Of a stretch of 64,000 bases of DNA, positions 18,515 to 28,292 are shown piece by piece. Made by a program: the position numbers and the translations under genes. Below the pieces are notes generated by a model. It made no database searches, was not told the DNA's origin, and saw only the letters and a program-made list of their open reading frames with translations. Positions within the stretch are counted from its first letter, which is position 1. The number at the start of each line of letters is the position of its first letter. Source of the stretch: Clostridium sartagoforme (GTDB lineage Bacteria; Bacillota; Clostridia; Clostridiales; Clostridiaceae); NCBI RefSeq assembly GCF_004794105.1, contig NZ_SRYR01000001.1, positions 620,001 through 684,000 of the forward strand, written 5' to 3'.

Positions 18515-21500
18515 ATGAGAAAAATGAAAACTATGGATGGAAATACGGCTGCTGCTCACATTTCATATGCATTCACTGATGTAGCTGCAATATTCCCAAT
18601 CACACCATCTTCACCAATGGCTGAACACGTTGATGAATGGTCAGCTCAAGGAAAAAAGAACATATTTGGTCAACCTGTTAAGGTTATGGAAATGCAATCA
18701 GAAGCTGGAGCAGCTGGTGCAGTTCACGGATCATTACAAGCTGGTGCATTAACAACAACATATACAGCTTCTCAAGGTTTATTATTAATGATACCAAACA
18801 TGTATAAAATTGCAGGTGAATTATTACCTACAGTATTCCATGTATCAGCAAGAGCTCTTGCTACATCATCATTAAGTATATTTGGTGACCATCAAGACGT
18901 TATGGCTGCAAGACAAACTGGTTTTGCTATGCTTGCTGAAGGTTCAGTTCAAGAAGTTATGGATTTAGCTGCAGTAGCTCACTTAGCTTCTATTAAGACT
19001 AGAATACCATTTATGAACTTCTTTGATGGATTCAGAACATCACACGAAATCCAAAAGATAGAAGTTTTAGAATATGATGAATTAGCTAAATTAGTAGATT
19101 ATGAAGCTTTAGATGAGTTCAAGAAGAGAGCATTAAACCCTAATAACCCTGTTACTAGAGGTACAGCTCAAAACCCAGATATCTACTTCCAAACAAGAGA
19201 ATCAGTAAACAGATTCTATGAAGATGTTCCAGAAGTAGTTGAAAGCTACATGGCTGAAATTACTAAACTTACTGGAAGAGAATATCACTGCTTCGATTAC
19301 TATGGAGCACCAGATGCTGATAGAGTTATCGTAACAATGGGTTCATCAACAGATGTTACTGAAGAAACTATTGATTACTTAACTTCTAAGGGTGAAAAAG
19401 TTGGTATGGTTAAAGTTAGACTTTACAGACCATTCTCTAAGGAAAGATTATTAAAGGTTATACCAGCTACAGTTAAAGCTATAGCTGTTTTAGATAGAAC
19501 TAAGGAACCAGGTTCAATCGGAGAACCATTATACTTAGATATTAAGAGTGCATTCTATGGAAGAGAAAATGCTCCTATAATAGTTGGAGGAAGATATGGA
19601 TTAGGTTCTAAGGATCCAAACCCAGCTGATATTGCAGCAGTTTATGCAAACTTAGCTAAGGAAGAGCCAAAAGATGGATTCACTATTTCAATAGTTGATG
19701 ACGTTACAAACACTTCATTAGAAACAGTTGCAGATATCGATGCTACTCCAGAAGGAACTAAGGCTTGTAAGTTCTGGGGACTTGGATCAGATGGTACTGT
19801 TGGTGCTAATAAGAGCGCTATCAAGATCATTGGAGACCATACAGACATGTATGCTCAAGGATACTTCGCATACGACTCAAAGAAATCTGGTGGTATAACA
19901 GTTTCTCACTTAAGATTTGGTAAGAAACCAATTAAGTCACCATATTTAGTTGATAAAGCAGATTTCATTGCTTGTCACAACCAAGCATATGTTTATAAAT
20001 ATGATGTATTAGAAGGATTAAAGAAGAATGGTAAATTCTTATTAAATACTATCTGGACTCCAGAAGAAGTTAATGAAAAATTACCAGCTGAAATGAAGAA
20101 ATATATAGCAGAAAACAACATTGAATTCTACACTTTAAATGCTGTTAAGATAGCTCAAGAAATCGGTCTTGGCGGAAGAATCAACATGATAATGCAAGCT
20201 GCATTCTTCAAGATTGCTAACATTATCCCAGTTGAAGATGCTGTTAAGTACTTAAAAGATGCTGTTGTTAAGTCATACGGTAAAAAAGGTGAAAAAGTTG
20301 TTAACATGAACCATGCTGCTATAGATAAGGGTGTTGAATCTATTGTTAAGATAGAAGTACCTGCAGATTGGAAGGATGCTAAGACAGAAGCTAAGACAGA
20401 TAGAAGCGATGTTCCAGCATTCATCAAGAATATAGTAGAACCAATAAATGCTCAAAAAGGATTTGACCTTCCAGTTTCAGCATTTAACGGTATGGAAGAT
20501 GGTACATTTATGGCTGGTACAGCTGCTTACGAAAAGAGAGGTATTGCTATAAACGTTCCAGAATGGCAACAAGATAAGTGTATCCAATGTAACCAATGTG
20601 CTTACGTTTGTCCACACGCAGTAATAAGACCATTCTTATTAAATGAAAATGAAAAAGACAATGCACCAGATGCATTAAAGTTAGTACCTGCAAAGGCATT
20701 AAAAACAGAAGAACCAACATTCTACTCAATCAGTGTAACTCCATTAGATTGTACTGGATGTGGAAACTGTGCTCAAGTATGTCCAGCACCAGGTAAGGCT
20801 TTAGTTATGAAACCAATAGAAACTCAAGAAGAACAAATTGAAGCTTGGGATTATGCAATTAAAGAAGTTGCACCTAAGAAGAACCCAATGAACAAGAATA
20901 CACTTAAGGGTAGCCAATTTGAACAACCATTATTTGAGTTCTCAGGAGCTTGTGCTGGTTGTGGAGAAACTCCATATGCTAAGCTTGTAACTCAATTATT
21001 TGGAGATAGAATGATGATAGCTAACGCTACTGGATGTTCATCAATCTGGGGTGGTTCAGTTCCATCAACTCCATATACAGTTAACCATGAAGGACATGGT
21101 CCAGCTTGGGCTAACTCATTATTCGAAGATAACGCTGAATTCGGACTTGGTATGTTCTTAGGAGTTAAGGCTATCAGAGAAAGAATTGCTGACAACATGA
21201 AGAAGGGCTTAGAAGTTGAAACTTCAGAAGATGTTAAAGCAGTACTTCAAGACTGGTTAGATCATATGAACAGTGGAGAAGGTACTAGAGATAGAGCTAA
21301 TAGAGTAATGGCAGTACTTGCAAATGTAGATGCTGATTATGCAAGAGAAATCTTAAAGGATAAAGAATTCCTAGTTAAGAGATCTCAATGGATCTTCGGA
21401 GGAGACGGATGGGCTTATGACATCGGATACGGTGGATTAGATCACGTTCTTGCTTCAGGAGAAGACGTAAATGTTCTTGTATTTGATACAGAAATCTACT

Positions 21501-22027
21501 CAAACACTGGTGGTCAATCATCTAAGTCAACTCCAACTGCTGCAATAGCTAAGTTTGCTGCATCAGGTAAGAGAACTAAGAAGAAAGACCTTGGAATGAT
21601 GGCTATGACTTACGGTTACGTATATGTAGCACAAATTTCTATGGGTGCTGATAAGAACCAAACTCTTAAAGCAATAGCTGAAGCTGAAGCTTACAATGGA
21701 CCATCATTAATCATAGCTTATGCTCCATGTATAAGCCATGGTATTAAGAGTGGTATGGCTAACAGCCAAGAAGAAGCTAAGCAAGCTGTTCTATGCGGAT
21801 ACTGGGGATTATACAGATACAATCCTACTTTAATTGGAACTAAGAACCCATTCTCATTAGATTCTAAGGAGCCAAAAGCAAGCTTCAGAGATTTCTTAAT
21901 GGGTGAAGTAAGATATGCATCACTTGCTAAGGCATTCCCAGAACAAGCAGAAGCATTATTCGAAAAGACAGAAAAAGATGCTATGGATAGATTAGCAGGA
22001 TATAAGAGATTAGCTGAACAAGAATAA
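18515..22027 (+). CDS. nifJ: Pyruvate:ferredoxin (flavodoxin) oxidoreductase
   Basis: A 1170-residue single-chain enzyme that oxidises pyruvate to acetyl-CoA and CO2 and reduces ferredoxin or flavodoxin, the central step of clostridial fermentation. Domain order is standard: N-terminal pyruvate-binding domain (FPITPSSPMAE), gamma and transketolase-like regions, two 4Fe-4S motifs (CIQCNQCAYVCPHA and CTGCGNCAQVCPA), an additional cluster cysteine in GACAGCGETPY, and the thiamine-diphosphate domain (GGDGWAYDIGYGG, NTGGQSSKSTP). The codon pattern is richer in C-ending codons than its neighbours, as expected for a highly expressed gene. A strong terminator follows. Confidence 0.97.
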   Translation: MRKMKTMDGNTAAAHISYAFTDVAAIFPITPSSPMAEHVDEWSAQGKKNIFGQPVKVMEMQSEAGAAGAVHGSLQAGALTTTYTASQGLLLMIPNMYKIAGELLPTVFHVSARALATSSLSIFGDHQDVMAARQTGFAMLAEGSVQEVMDLAAVAHLASIKTRIPFMNFFDGFRTSHEIQKIEVLEYDELAKLVDYEALDEFKKRALNPNNPVTRGTAQNPDIYFQTRESVNRFYEDVPEVVESYMAEITKLTGREYHCFDYYGAPDADRVIVTMGSSTDVTEETIDYLTSKGEKVGMVKVRLYRPFSKERLLKVIPATVKAIAVLDRTKEPGSIGEPLYLDIKSAFYGRENAPIIVGGRYGLGSKDPNPADIAAVYANLAKEEPKDGFTISIVDDVTNTSLETVADIDATPEGTKACKFWGLGSDGTVGANKSAIKIIGDHTDMYAQGYFAYDSKKSGGITVSHLRFGKKPIKSPYLVDKADFIACHNQAYVYKYDVLEGLKKNGKFLLNTIWTPEEVNEKLPAEMKKYIAENNIEFYTLNAVKIAQEIGLGGRINMIMQAAFFKIANIIPVEDAVKYLKDAVVKSYGKKGEKVVNMNHAAIDKGVESIVKIEVPADWKDAKTEAKTDRSDVPAFIKNIVEPINAQKGFDLPVSAFNGMEDGTFMAGTAAYEKRGIAINVPEWQQDKCIQCNQCAYVCPHAVIRPFLLNENEKDNAPDALKLVPAKALKTEEPTFYSISVTPLDCTGCGNCAQVCPAPGKALVMKPIETQEEQIEAWDYAIKEVAPKKNPMNKNTLKGSQFEQPLFEFSGACAGCGETPYAKLVTQLFGDRMMIANATGCSSIWGGSVPSTPYTVNHEGHGPAWANSLFEDNAEFGLGMFLGVKAIRERIADNMKKGLEVETSEDVKAVLQDWLDHMNSGEGTRDRANRVMAVLANVDADYAREILKDKEFLVKRSQWIFGGDGWAYDIGYGGLDHVLASGEDVNVLVFDTEIYSNTGGQSSKSTPTAAIAKFAASGKRTKKKDLGMMAMTYGYVYVAQISMGADKNQTLKAIAEAEAYNGPSLIIAYAPCISHGIKSGMANSQEEAKQAVLCGYWGLYRYNPTLIGTKNPFSLDSKEPKASFRDFLMGEVRYASLAKAFPEQAEALFEKTEKDAMDRLAGYKRLAEQE

Positions 22028-22031
22028 TAAT

Positions 22032-22058
22032 AAAGGGCTGCCTTAAAGGCAGCCTTTG
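22032..22058 (+). terminator. Terminator after nifJ
   Basis: AAAGGGCTGCC-ttaaa-GGCAGCCTTT, a near-perfect stem five bases after the stop codon. The T-run is short. A partial copy of the dispersed repeat follows. Confidence 0.75.
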
Positions 22059-22125
22059 TTAGTTAGCAATAAATAATTGATAATTAACAATTAAGGATGT
22101 AATTTCTTTGAAATTACTGAAAAAT
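22059..22125. repeat. Partial copy of the dispersed intergenic repeat
   Basis: Contains 'aattgataattaacaattaagg', the left-end style of the family, then the hairpin GTAATTTC-ttt-GAAATTAC (about 22099-22117) and 'aaaaatgaag'. It lies directly behind the nifJ terminator. The remaining bases to 22285 are AT-rich with no gene. Confidence 0.45.
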
Positions 22126-22285
22126 GAAGTGTTTTTAATTTTATTTTTATGAATTATTGATTTTTTTAATTTATTTTTCGCTATAAATATTAATAATTAA
22201 AAAAAATAAATCTTTTGCTTTTAATTTATCTAAAATAAGGTTAAAATTAATGGGAGACATAATCTCATAAAGGAGGATTATATTT

Positions 22286-22621
22286 ATGGATAATGAAAAG
22301 AAATGCGGATGCAATGAAGAAGAAAAAGCTTGTGGATGTGGTCACGAACATCACGATCACGAACATCATGATGGATGTGGATGTGGTGAAGATCATCACG
22401 AACACTATGTAGTAGACTTAGAAGATGACAATGGAAATGTAATCTCTTGTCCAATAATAGATGCTTTTGAGTTTGAAGATAATGAATATATCTTAGCTCA
22501 AGATCCAAATGAAGATTCAGTTTACTTATTTAAAACTTTAGAAGATGGTGAATTAGTAATTCCTGAAGAAGAGGAATTTGATAGAGTATCAAAATTCTAT
22601 AGTGAAGAATTAGAAGACTAG
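22286..22621 (+). CDS. DUF1292 protein with a His/Cys-rich N-terminus
   Basis: A 111-residue acidic protein. Residues 1-40 are packed with Cys, His and Gly (CGCNEEE, ACGCGHEHHDHEHHDGCGCG), looking like a metal-binding head. The remainder (VVDLEDDNGN to the end) matches the short acidic DUF1292 fold common in Firmicutes, whose function is unknown. The ribosome binding site is AAAGGAGGA. It is monocistronic with a clear terminator. A role in metal storage or delivery is a guess from composition. Confidence 0.85.
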   Translation: MDNEKKCGCNEEEKACGCGHEHHDHEHHDGCGCGEDHHEHYVVDLEDDNGNVISCPIIDAFEFEDNEYILAQDPNEDSVYLFKTLEDGELVIPEEEEFDRVSKFYSEELED

Positions 22622-22624
22622 TAT

Positions 22625-22657
22625 AAAAAAGTGCCAAATTCGGCACTTTTTTTATTT
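22625..22657 (+). terminator. Terminator after the DUF1292 gene
   Basis: AAAAAAGTGCC-aaattc-GGCACTTTTTTT followed by ATTT. Textbook intrinsic terminator four bases behind the stop codon. Confidence 0.93.
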
Positions 22658-22716
22658 GTAAATTTATATTAATAATGATATATTCATAATATAAACTTAA
22701 GAAATAAGGTGTTAAT

Positions 22717-23538
22717 ATGAAATATGCAGATTTACATATTCATTCTAATTATTCAGATGGCAGTATGACACCAGAAGATATTATTGAGACGGCTCTTGAG
22801 ATAGGAGTGAAGAACATTTCTATAACAGATCATGATTCAATTTCATCACAATATATAGTGGATAAAGAATATTGTGGTATAAATATAATACCTGGTATAG
22901 AGTTAAGTACTGAGTATGATGATATAGAGCTTCATATACTAGGATATTTTTTTGATGTAGATAATTCAGAGCTAAGGCAAACGGTAGAAAGATTAAATAA
23001 AGCTAGGATAGATAGAGTTGAAAGAATATTATTTAATTTACGGAAAGATAATATTAATTTAAGCCTTGATGATTTAAAAGATGATTTTAAATCTACAGTG
23101 GGCAGAAGTCATGTTGCAAAGGCTATGGTTAGAAAAGGATATTTTAAGAATTACAAAAGTGCATTTACAAGTTATTTAGTAAAAGGAAAGCCAGCCTATG
23201 TGAAAGGTGAAAAATTAACTTATAAGGAAGCAATCCAAGTAATAAATAATGCAGGTGGTATCTCTATACTTGCACATCCGGGGCAAATATATAAAACTTT
23301 AGCAGTAGAAAAAATAGTGAAAGATTTAAAGTTTTATGGATTAAAAGGTGTGGAAGTATATCATCCAAGTCACTCTACTCAGCAAACAAACAGTTTTCAT
23401 AATCTATGTAAAAAACATAGGCTTATTATAACTGGAGGCAGTGACTTTCATGATAAAGAAGCATCAAAAGATAATTTAATAGGCAGTTATGGAATAAATG
23501 AAGATTTATTTAATAAATTAATTAATTCAATAAAATAA
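22717..23538 (+). CDS. PHP-domain phosphoesterase
   Basis: A 273-residue metal-dependent phosphoesterase of the PHP family. Metal ligands are recognisable in order: DLHIHSNYSDGS, ITDHDS, PGIELS, LHILGYF, LAHPGQ and GGSDFHDK. Characterised relatives (YciV/RNase AM type) remove phosphates or nucleotides from 5' ends of short RNAs or from nucleotide 3',5'-bisphosphates. The exact substrate here is unknown. It lies 14 bases ahead of an aminotransferase gene and is probably co-transcribed with it. Confidence 0.88.
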   Translation: MKYADLHIHSNYSDGSMTPEDIIETALEIGVKNISITDHDSISSQYIVDKEYCGINIIPGIELSTEYDDIELHILGYFFDVDNSELRQTVERLNKARIDRVERILFNLRKDNINLSLDDLKDDFKSTVGRSHVAKAMVRKGYFKNYKSAFTSYLVKGKPAYVKGEKLTYKEAIQVINNAGGISILAHPGQIYKTLAVEKIVKDLKFYGLKGVEVYHPSHSTQQTNSFHNLCKKHRLIITGGSDFHDKEASKDNLIGSYGINEDLFNKLINSIK

Positions 23539-23552
23539 ATGGGGGAATAATA

Positions 23553-24746
23553 ATGGATTTATCTAGTAAAGCAAAGCAAATCAATCCATCAATTACTTTA
23601 GAAATTACAGCAAAAGCAAAAGCATTAAAAGAAGATGGTATAAATGTAGTAAGTTTTGGGGCAGGAGAACCTGATTTTAATACTCCAGATAATATTATTA
23701 AAGCTGCTATAAAGGCTATGAATGAAGGTAAGACTAAATATACTCCAGCTAGTGGAATTTTAGATCTTAGAAAAGCTATATGTAAAAAGTTTAAAAATGA
23801 TAATAATTTAGAATATAAGCCTAGTCAAATAGTTGTTTCTACTGGTGCTAAACAAAGTCTAGCAAATGCTTTTATGGCTATATTAAATAAAGGTGATGAA
23901 GTAATAATACCAGTACCATATTGGGTAAGTTATCCTGAACTAGTTAAGCTTGCAGATGGTGTTCCAGTCCTTGTGAATACTAAAAAAGAAAATGATTATA
24001 AATATTCAATAGAGGAACTAAGAAAAGTAGTTAATAGTAAAACAAAAGCTATTTTAATTAATAGTCCTAATAATCCAACAGGAAGTATTTATTCTAAAGA
24101 AGATTTATTAGAAATTGCAAGCTTTGCAAAAGAAAATGACTTAATAATAATTTCAGATGAAATATATGAAAAGTTAATTTATGATAATGAAAAGCATATT
24201 AGCATAGCATCCCTATCTCAAGATGCTTATGAGAGAACAATAGTAATTAATGGATTATCTAAATCTTATGCAATGACTGGTTGGAGAGTTGGTTATTCTG
24301 CATGTAGTGAAGAAATTGCAAAGTTAATGGGAAGTATTCAAAGTCATGTAACTTCAAATATAAATTCAATATCACAATATGCAGCAATAGAAGCATTGGA
24401 AGGTCCACAAGATAGTATTAAATCTATGATAGTTGAATTTGAAAAAAGAAGAAATTATATGATAGATAGAATAGAAAAAATTAATGGATTATCACTTATT
24501 AAAGCTAAAGGTGCTTTTTATATTATGGTTGATGTATCTAAATTCTATGGAAAATCTATAAATGGAAATATTATAAAAACTTCATTAGATTTTTCTAAAA
24601 GTATATTAAAGGAAGAGAACTTAGCAGTAATTCCAGGTATAGCTTTTGGTCTAGATAATTATATTAGATTATCATATGCTACTTCTATGGATGTAATAGA
24701 AGAAGGATTAAATAGATTAGAAGCTTATTTAAAAAACTTAGTATAA
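23553..24746 (+). CDS. Class I/II aminotransferase, aspartate aminotransferase type
   Basis: A 397-residue PLP-dependent fold-type I transaminase of the AspC Ib subgroup. Visible are GAGEPDFNTP, TPASGI, NSPNNPTGSIY, the DEIYEKL aspartate region, the PLP lysine Lys237 in GLSKSYAMTGWRVGY, and the substrate-binding arginine in NYIRLSYATS. Likely reaction: aspartate plus 2-oxoglutarate to oxaloacetate plus glutamate. Related enzymes can use other amino acids, so specificity is not certain. GGGGG lies before the ATG. A terminator follows. Confidence 0.9.
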   Translation: MDLSSKAKQINPSITLEITAKAKALKEDGINVVSFGAGEPDFNTPDNIIKAAIKAMNEGKTKYTPASGILDLRKAICKKFKNDNNLEYKPSQIVVSTGAKQSLANAFMAILNKGDEVIIPVPYWVSYPELVKLADGVPVLVNTKKENDYKYSIEELRKVVNSKTKAILINSPNNPTGSIYSKEDLLEIASFAKENDLIIISDEIYEKLIYDNEKHISIASLSQDAYERTIVINGLSKSYAMTGWRVGYSACSEEIAKLMGSIQSHVTSNINSISQYAAIEALEGPQDSIKSMIVEFEKRRNYMIDRIEKINGLSLIKAKGAFYIMVDVSKFYGKSINGNIIKTSLDFSKSILKEENLAVIPGIAFGLDNYIRLSYATSMDVIEEGLNRLEAYLKNLV

Positions 24747-24752
24747 ATTTTA

Positions 24753-24803
24753 ATTAAAACAGAAGTTCAATTTTTAAAGTTGAAATTCTGTTTTAATTTT
24801 TTA
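24753..24803 (+). terminator. Terminator after the aminotransferase gene
   Basis: An 18-base stem with one mismatch (ATTAAAACAGAAGTTCAA at 24753-24770 against 24780-24797), nine-base loop, ending in AATTTTTTAT. Confidence 0.88.
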
Positions 24804-24946
24804 TAAAGATTTAATTTATATAGTATATAGGGACTATCTAAAATATAATATATCTAATCATAATATGTAGTATTACTATAGTAATTTGTTTTAAAATAGC
24901 AGATTATAGTATATAATAAATTGTGAAAAAGAGTGGAGGAAGAAAA

Positions 24947-25585
24947 GTGGAAAAGTTAGCAATATTTGATGTGGATTTTACTTTAACAAAAAAGGAAACT
25001 TTAATGGAGTTATATAAATTTGTAGTATTTAAGAATTTTAAAAATATAAGATTTCTTCCAAGAGCTTTATTCAGTGGATTAATGTATTCAATTAAGGTCT
25101 ACGATGAAAAAAGAGTAAAGGAATCTTTCTTAAAATTTATAGATAAAATTCATGAAGAAGATTTAGACAATCTTGCTAAAGAGTACTATAGCAAGGTGCT
25201 TAAAAAAATATTATATAAAGATGCTATAGATATGATTAAGAAACTTAAAGATGAAGGTTGTAAAATTTATTTAATTTCAGCATCACCTGAATTTTATTTA
25301 AAAGAGTTATATGATATTAAAGAAGTTGATGTGATAATTGGAACTAAATTTAGAGTGGAAAATGGATTTTTTGCAAGACAAATGGATGGCTTAAATTGTA
25401 AAGGTGAAGAGAAGGTAAGAAGACTTAAGGAATATTTAAAGGAAAATAACATAGAAGTAGATTATAAAAATTCCTATATGTTTTCAGATTCTTTATCAGA
25501 CAAACCCCTTTTAGATTTAGTGGGTAATCCATATCTTATTAATTATAAAAAGAAAAATGATTTTAAAGTATTGAATTGGAAGTAA
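24947..25585 (+). CDS. HAD-IB family phosphatase
   Basis: A 212-residue HAD-superfamily hydrolase of subfamily IB (phosphoserine-phosphatase-like). Motif I is IFDVDFTLT with the nucleophile and acid aspartates, motif II is in YLISASPEF, motif III lysine is in KGEEKV, motif IV is FSDSLSDKPLL. The GTG at 24947 is chosen because GTGGAGGA precedes it. An upstream in-frame GTG (24923) has no binding site. Substrate unknown. It lies 14 bases before a class-IV aminotransferase gene. Confidence 0.85.
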   Translation: MEKLAIFDVDFTLTKKETLMELYKFVVFKNFKNIRFLPRALFSGLMYSIKVYDEKRVKESFLKFIDKIHEEDLDNLAKEYYSKVLKKILYKDAIDMIKKLKDEGCKIYLISASPEFYLKELYDIKEVDVIIGTKFRVENGFFARQMDGLNCKGEEKVRRLKEYLKENNIEVDYKNSYMFSDSLSDKPLLDLVGNPYLINYKKKNDFKVLNWK

Positions 25586-25599
25586 TAGGAGGAATTAAA

Positions 25600-26415
25600 G
25601 TGGAGGCAATTAATAAATATTATTTAGAAGATGGTCATATAGAACCTGTGGAAAATTACACAATAGACACTGATGAAAAAGGCAGAATTATTTATGAAGT
25701 TATAAGGGTTATAGATGGTGTGCCATTATTTTTCGAAGATCATATAAAAAGAATGGAAGATAGTTTTAGATTAATGAATAAAACATTTTCTTATAAATTT
25801 GAAAAGATAAAAGAATATTTATCTAAGTTAATTAAAGCAAATGAAATTATTAATGGAAATATTAAATTAACCTTCGATATAAAAACAGATACTATGAAGG
25901 TTTTTAATATTAAGCATAGTTATCCAAGTGAAGAACTATATAAAACAGGAATTAAAACGATTTTTTATCATGGAGAACGAACTAATCCAAATGCTAAAGT
26001 AGTTGATTCCAGCTTTAGATCTAAGGTAATAGAGGAAATAAAAAAATCAAATGCTTTTGAAGCAATTTTAGTTGATAATAATGGCTATATTACTGAGGGA
26101 AGTAAATCAAATGTCTTTTTAATAAAAGATAATACTTTATTTACACCACCTATTGAAGCAGTTTTACCAGGGATTACAAGAGGAAAGATCATTTCTGTAG
26201 CAAACTCTATTGGTATTAATGTTGATGAATCTAACGTAAGATTTGAAGAACTTAAAGATTTTGATGCAGCATTTATATCAGGAACATCACCTAAGATTTT
26301 ACCTATATCTTATGTAAATGATATAAAGTTAAATGTAGAAAATGAACTTATGAGAAAGCTAATAAAAGAATTCGATAGAGAAATAGAGTTATATGTAAAA
26401 AAGAATAAGGAATAG
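25600..26415 (+). CDS. Class-IV (fold-type IV) PLP aminotransferase
   Basis: A 271-residue PLP enzyme of the branched-chain aminotransferase/aminodeoxychorismate lyase/D-amino-acid transaminase superfamily. Family marks: YEVIRVIDGVPLFFEDH near the N-terminus, the middle lysine region SSFRSKVIEE, TEGSKSNVFLI, and PPIEAVLPGITRGKII. It could act in branched-chain amino acid or folate metabolism. The sequence alone does not decide. The GTG start at 25600 has AGGAGG. The pairing with the HAD gene resembles no pathway I can name. Confidence 0.85.
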   Translation: MEAINKYYLEDGHIEPVENYTIDTDEKGRIIYEVIRVIDGVPLFFEDHIKRMEDSFRLMNKTFSYKFEKIKEYLSKLIKANEIINGNIKLTFDIKTDTMKVFNIKHSYPSEELYKTGIKTIFYHGERTNPNAKVVDSSFRSKVIEEIKKSNAFEAILVDNNGYITEGSKSNVFLIKDNTLFTPPIEAVLPGITRGKIISVANSIGINVDESNVRFEELKDFDAAFISGTSPKILPISYVNDIKLNVENELMRKLIKEFDREIELYVKKNKE

Positions 26416-26435
26416 TTAGCAACTTTTATAATAAA

Positions 26436-26450
26436 TTGAATATTATTCAA
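26436..26450. promoter_or_regulatory. 15-base palindrome ahead of the chemotaxis operon
   Basis: TTGAATATTATTCAA is a perfect 7-1-7 inverted repeat, 60 bases before fapA. Behind it are TTCAAA (26446-26451), a 17-base spacer and TATTAT (26469-26474), and a further TATAAT at 26485-26490, so it may lie on the operon promoter. The regulator is unknown. It could also be chance in AT-rich DNA. Confidence 0.3.
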
Positions 26451-26509
26451 AAAGAGATTTAAGTATGATATTATATAGTAAAGGTATAATATTTTAGGAG
26501 TGAATGAGA

Positions 26510-28279
26510 ATGGGTGAGGGGAAGATAGACATTGAAAGCAAAGATGGCAGTATCTCTGTTGAAAAAGGTGAAATAATTGTAAAGAATCCTATTAATAAAG
26601 GTGAATATGCAATTATAAGCCCAGCTTCAAAGGGAAGTCTGTTTATAAACGGAAAAAAGGTTAATAGCCCTACTACTGTAAAAGAAGAAGATAAAATAGA
26701 ATTCAAAGAGGAAAATATTTTAGCTAAAAGAGAAATTTCATTTACTTATAATGAGGATAAAACTGAAGGATATATTTCAATAAATTATTTAAAAGGTATA
26801 AATTATACTCTTAAGGATTTAAAAGAATCTAAGAACTTAACCTTAGATATAGATGAGAAGGAGGGGGAATATCCTCCTATAGTTACTAAAAGAGAAATTC
26901 AGGAAGAGCTTTTAAAAGCTGGAATAACCTTTGGTATAGATGAAGAAGCTTTAGAATTAATAACAAAGAATAGGAAGACTGAAAAAGTTTTAATAGCTAA
27001 AGGTATAAAAGTAAAACCTCCAATAGATGATAAAATAAGGCTTTTTTTTGAAAATGAAAAAAAATCTTATGATAGTGAAAGCCAGGAACAAATTGACTAT
27101 AGAAACTTTAATCCTATTACTAGTGTTAAAGCTAATGAATTAATAGCCGAAATTATAAAAGGAGAAAATGGTGTTGATGGGAAAAATATTTTTTCTAAAA
27201 CCATTTTTGGAAAGGCTAAGAAAAATATAGCTTTTTCTACAGGGTATGGGGCAAGGTTAAAAGATAACTTAATTTATTCTACCATAGATGGAAAACCTAA
27301 ATTTGATAAAAACACATTCTTAGTTGAGCCTATTTACATATTGAATAAAGATGTTACCATAGCAACAGGAAATATTAAATTTCCAAGTAATGTAGAGATT
27401 AATGGAAAAGTTAATGAAGGAATGAAGGTGATTTCTGGTGGTAGCGTCCTTGTTAAAGGTGGGGCCTTTAGTGCAGAAATAGAGGCAAAATCAAGCAGTA
27501 AAATTTTAGGCAATATTGTTGATTCTACAATTAAGGTTGGTGGAACTAATTTAGTTAAAGCTAATAGAATAAAATATTTAAAAATTTTAGAAGAGGATCT
27601 TAAGGTTTTAAGTACTAATACTAAATACATCAAAGCAAATAACTTAGTTAAAAAGGGTATTACTGATGGAATTATAATTAAATCTTTAATTGAAACTAAA
27701 CTAAAAAGTATAAATAAAACTTTGATTAAGATAATATCAGTGTCAATGCAAGATAATTGTTGTAATTCAGAAGTAGTAATATTAATAAAAGAAAAGCTAC
27801 TAGGACTTGGACCAAGTAGAATAAAAGATGTTAGTGAGTTAGATGATATAGCATATAAAATTAAAGAGGAATTAGAGGAATTAGAAAAAGATGTTATAGT
27901 CTTATCTGATTTAACTATAGAATATGCGCAGGAATCAACTATTAATGTCTTAGGGAATATACATATTACTGGTAAGGGGTTATTTACTACTAACTTAGAT
28001 GCTTCTGAAAGTATAGTATTTGATTACGAAAACTCAGTATGTAGAGGTGGGTATTTAAAGGCTGGTAAGTTAATAAAAGCTTCTACTATTGGTAGTGAGT
28101 CTGGTGTTATCACCAGTTTAGAGGTAGAGAAATCAGGAGAAATATATGCAAATATTGCATATCACAATACTACCTTTATAATAGGGAATAAAAAGTATAT
28201 TTTAGACAAGCCTTCTAAGGATATACATGTTTATATTGAGAAAGATGGTAGCTTGGCAGTAGATAAATTACTTCTATAG
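26510..28279 (+). CDS. FapA/DUF342 family protein, first gene of the chemotaxis-switch operon
   Basis: About 589 residues of the DUF342/FapA family, polymer-like beta-helix proteins often encoded next to chemotaxis or flagellar genes and linked to flagellar assembly or surface localisation. The N-terminal part (to about 80) looks like a small beta domain. Then comes the characteristic FapA region including YPPIVTKREIQEELLKAGI, the repetitive beta-helix (VEINGKVNEGMKVISGGSV), a helical segment and a second beta-helix part (INVLGNIHITGKG). AGGAG at 26496-26500 favours the ATG at 26510 over that at 26504. The precise role is unknown. Confidence 0.8.
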   Translation: MGEGKIDIESKDGSISVEKGEIIVKNPINKGEYAIISPASKGSLFINGKKVNSPTTVKEEDKIEFKEENILAKREISFTYNEDKTEGYISINYLKGINYTLKDLKESKNLTLDIDEKEGEYPPIVTKREIQEELLKAGITFGIDEEALELITKNRKTEKVLIAKGIKVKPPIDDKIRLFFENEKKSYDSESQEQIDYRNFNPITSVKANELIAEIIKGENGVDGKNIFSKTIFGKAKKNIAFSTGYGARLKDNLIYSTIDGKPKFDKNTFLVEPIYILNKDVTIATGNIKFPSNVEINGKVNEGMKVISGGSVLVKGGAFSAEIEAKSSSKILGNIVDSTIKVGGTNLVKANRIKYLKILEEDLKVLSTNTKYIKANNLVKKGITDGIIIKSLIETKLKSINKTLIKIISVSMQDNCCNSEVVILIKEKLLGLGPSRIKDVSELDDIAYKIKEELEELEKDVIVLSDLTIEYAQESTINVLGNIHITGKGLFTTNLDASESIVFDYENSVCRGGYLKAGKLIKASTIGSESGVITSLEVEKSGEIYANIAYHNTTFIIGNKKYILDKPSKDIHVYIEKDGSLAVDKLLL

Positions 28280-28292
28280 GAGGGTGTAAGGA

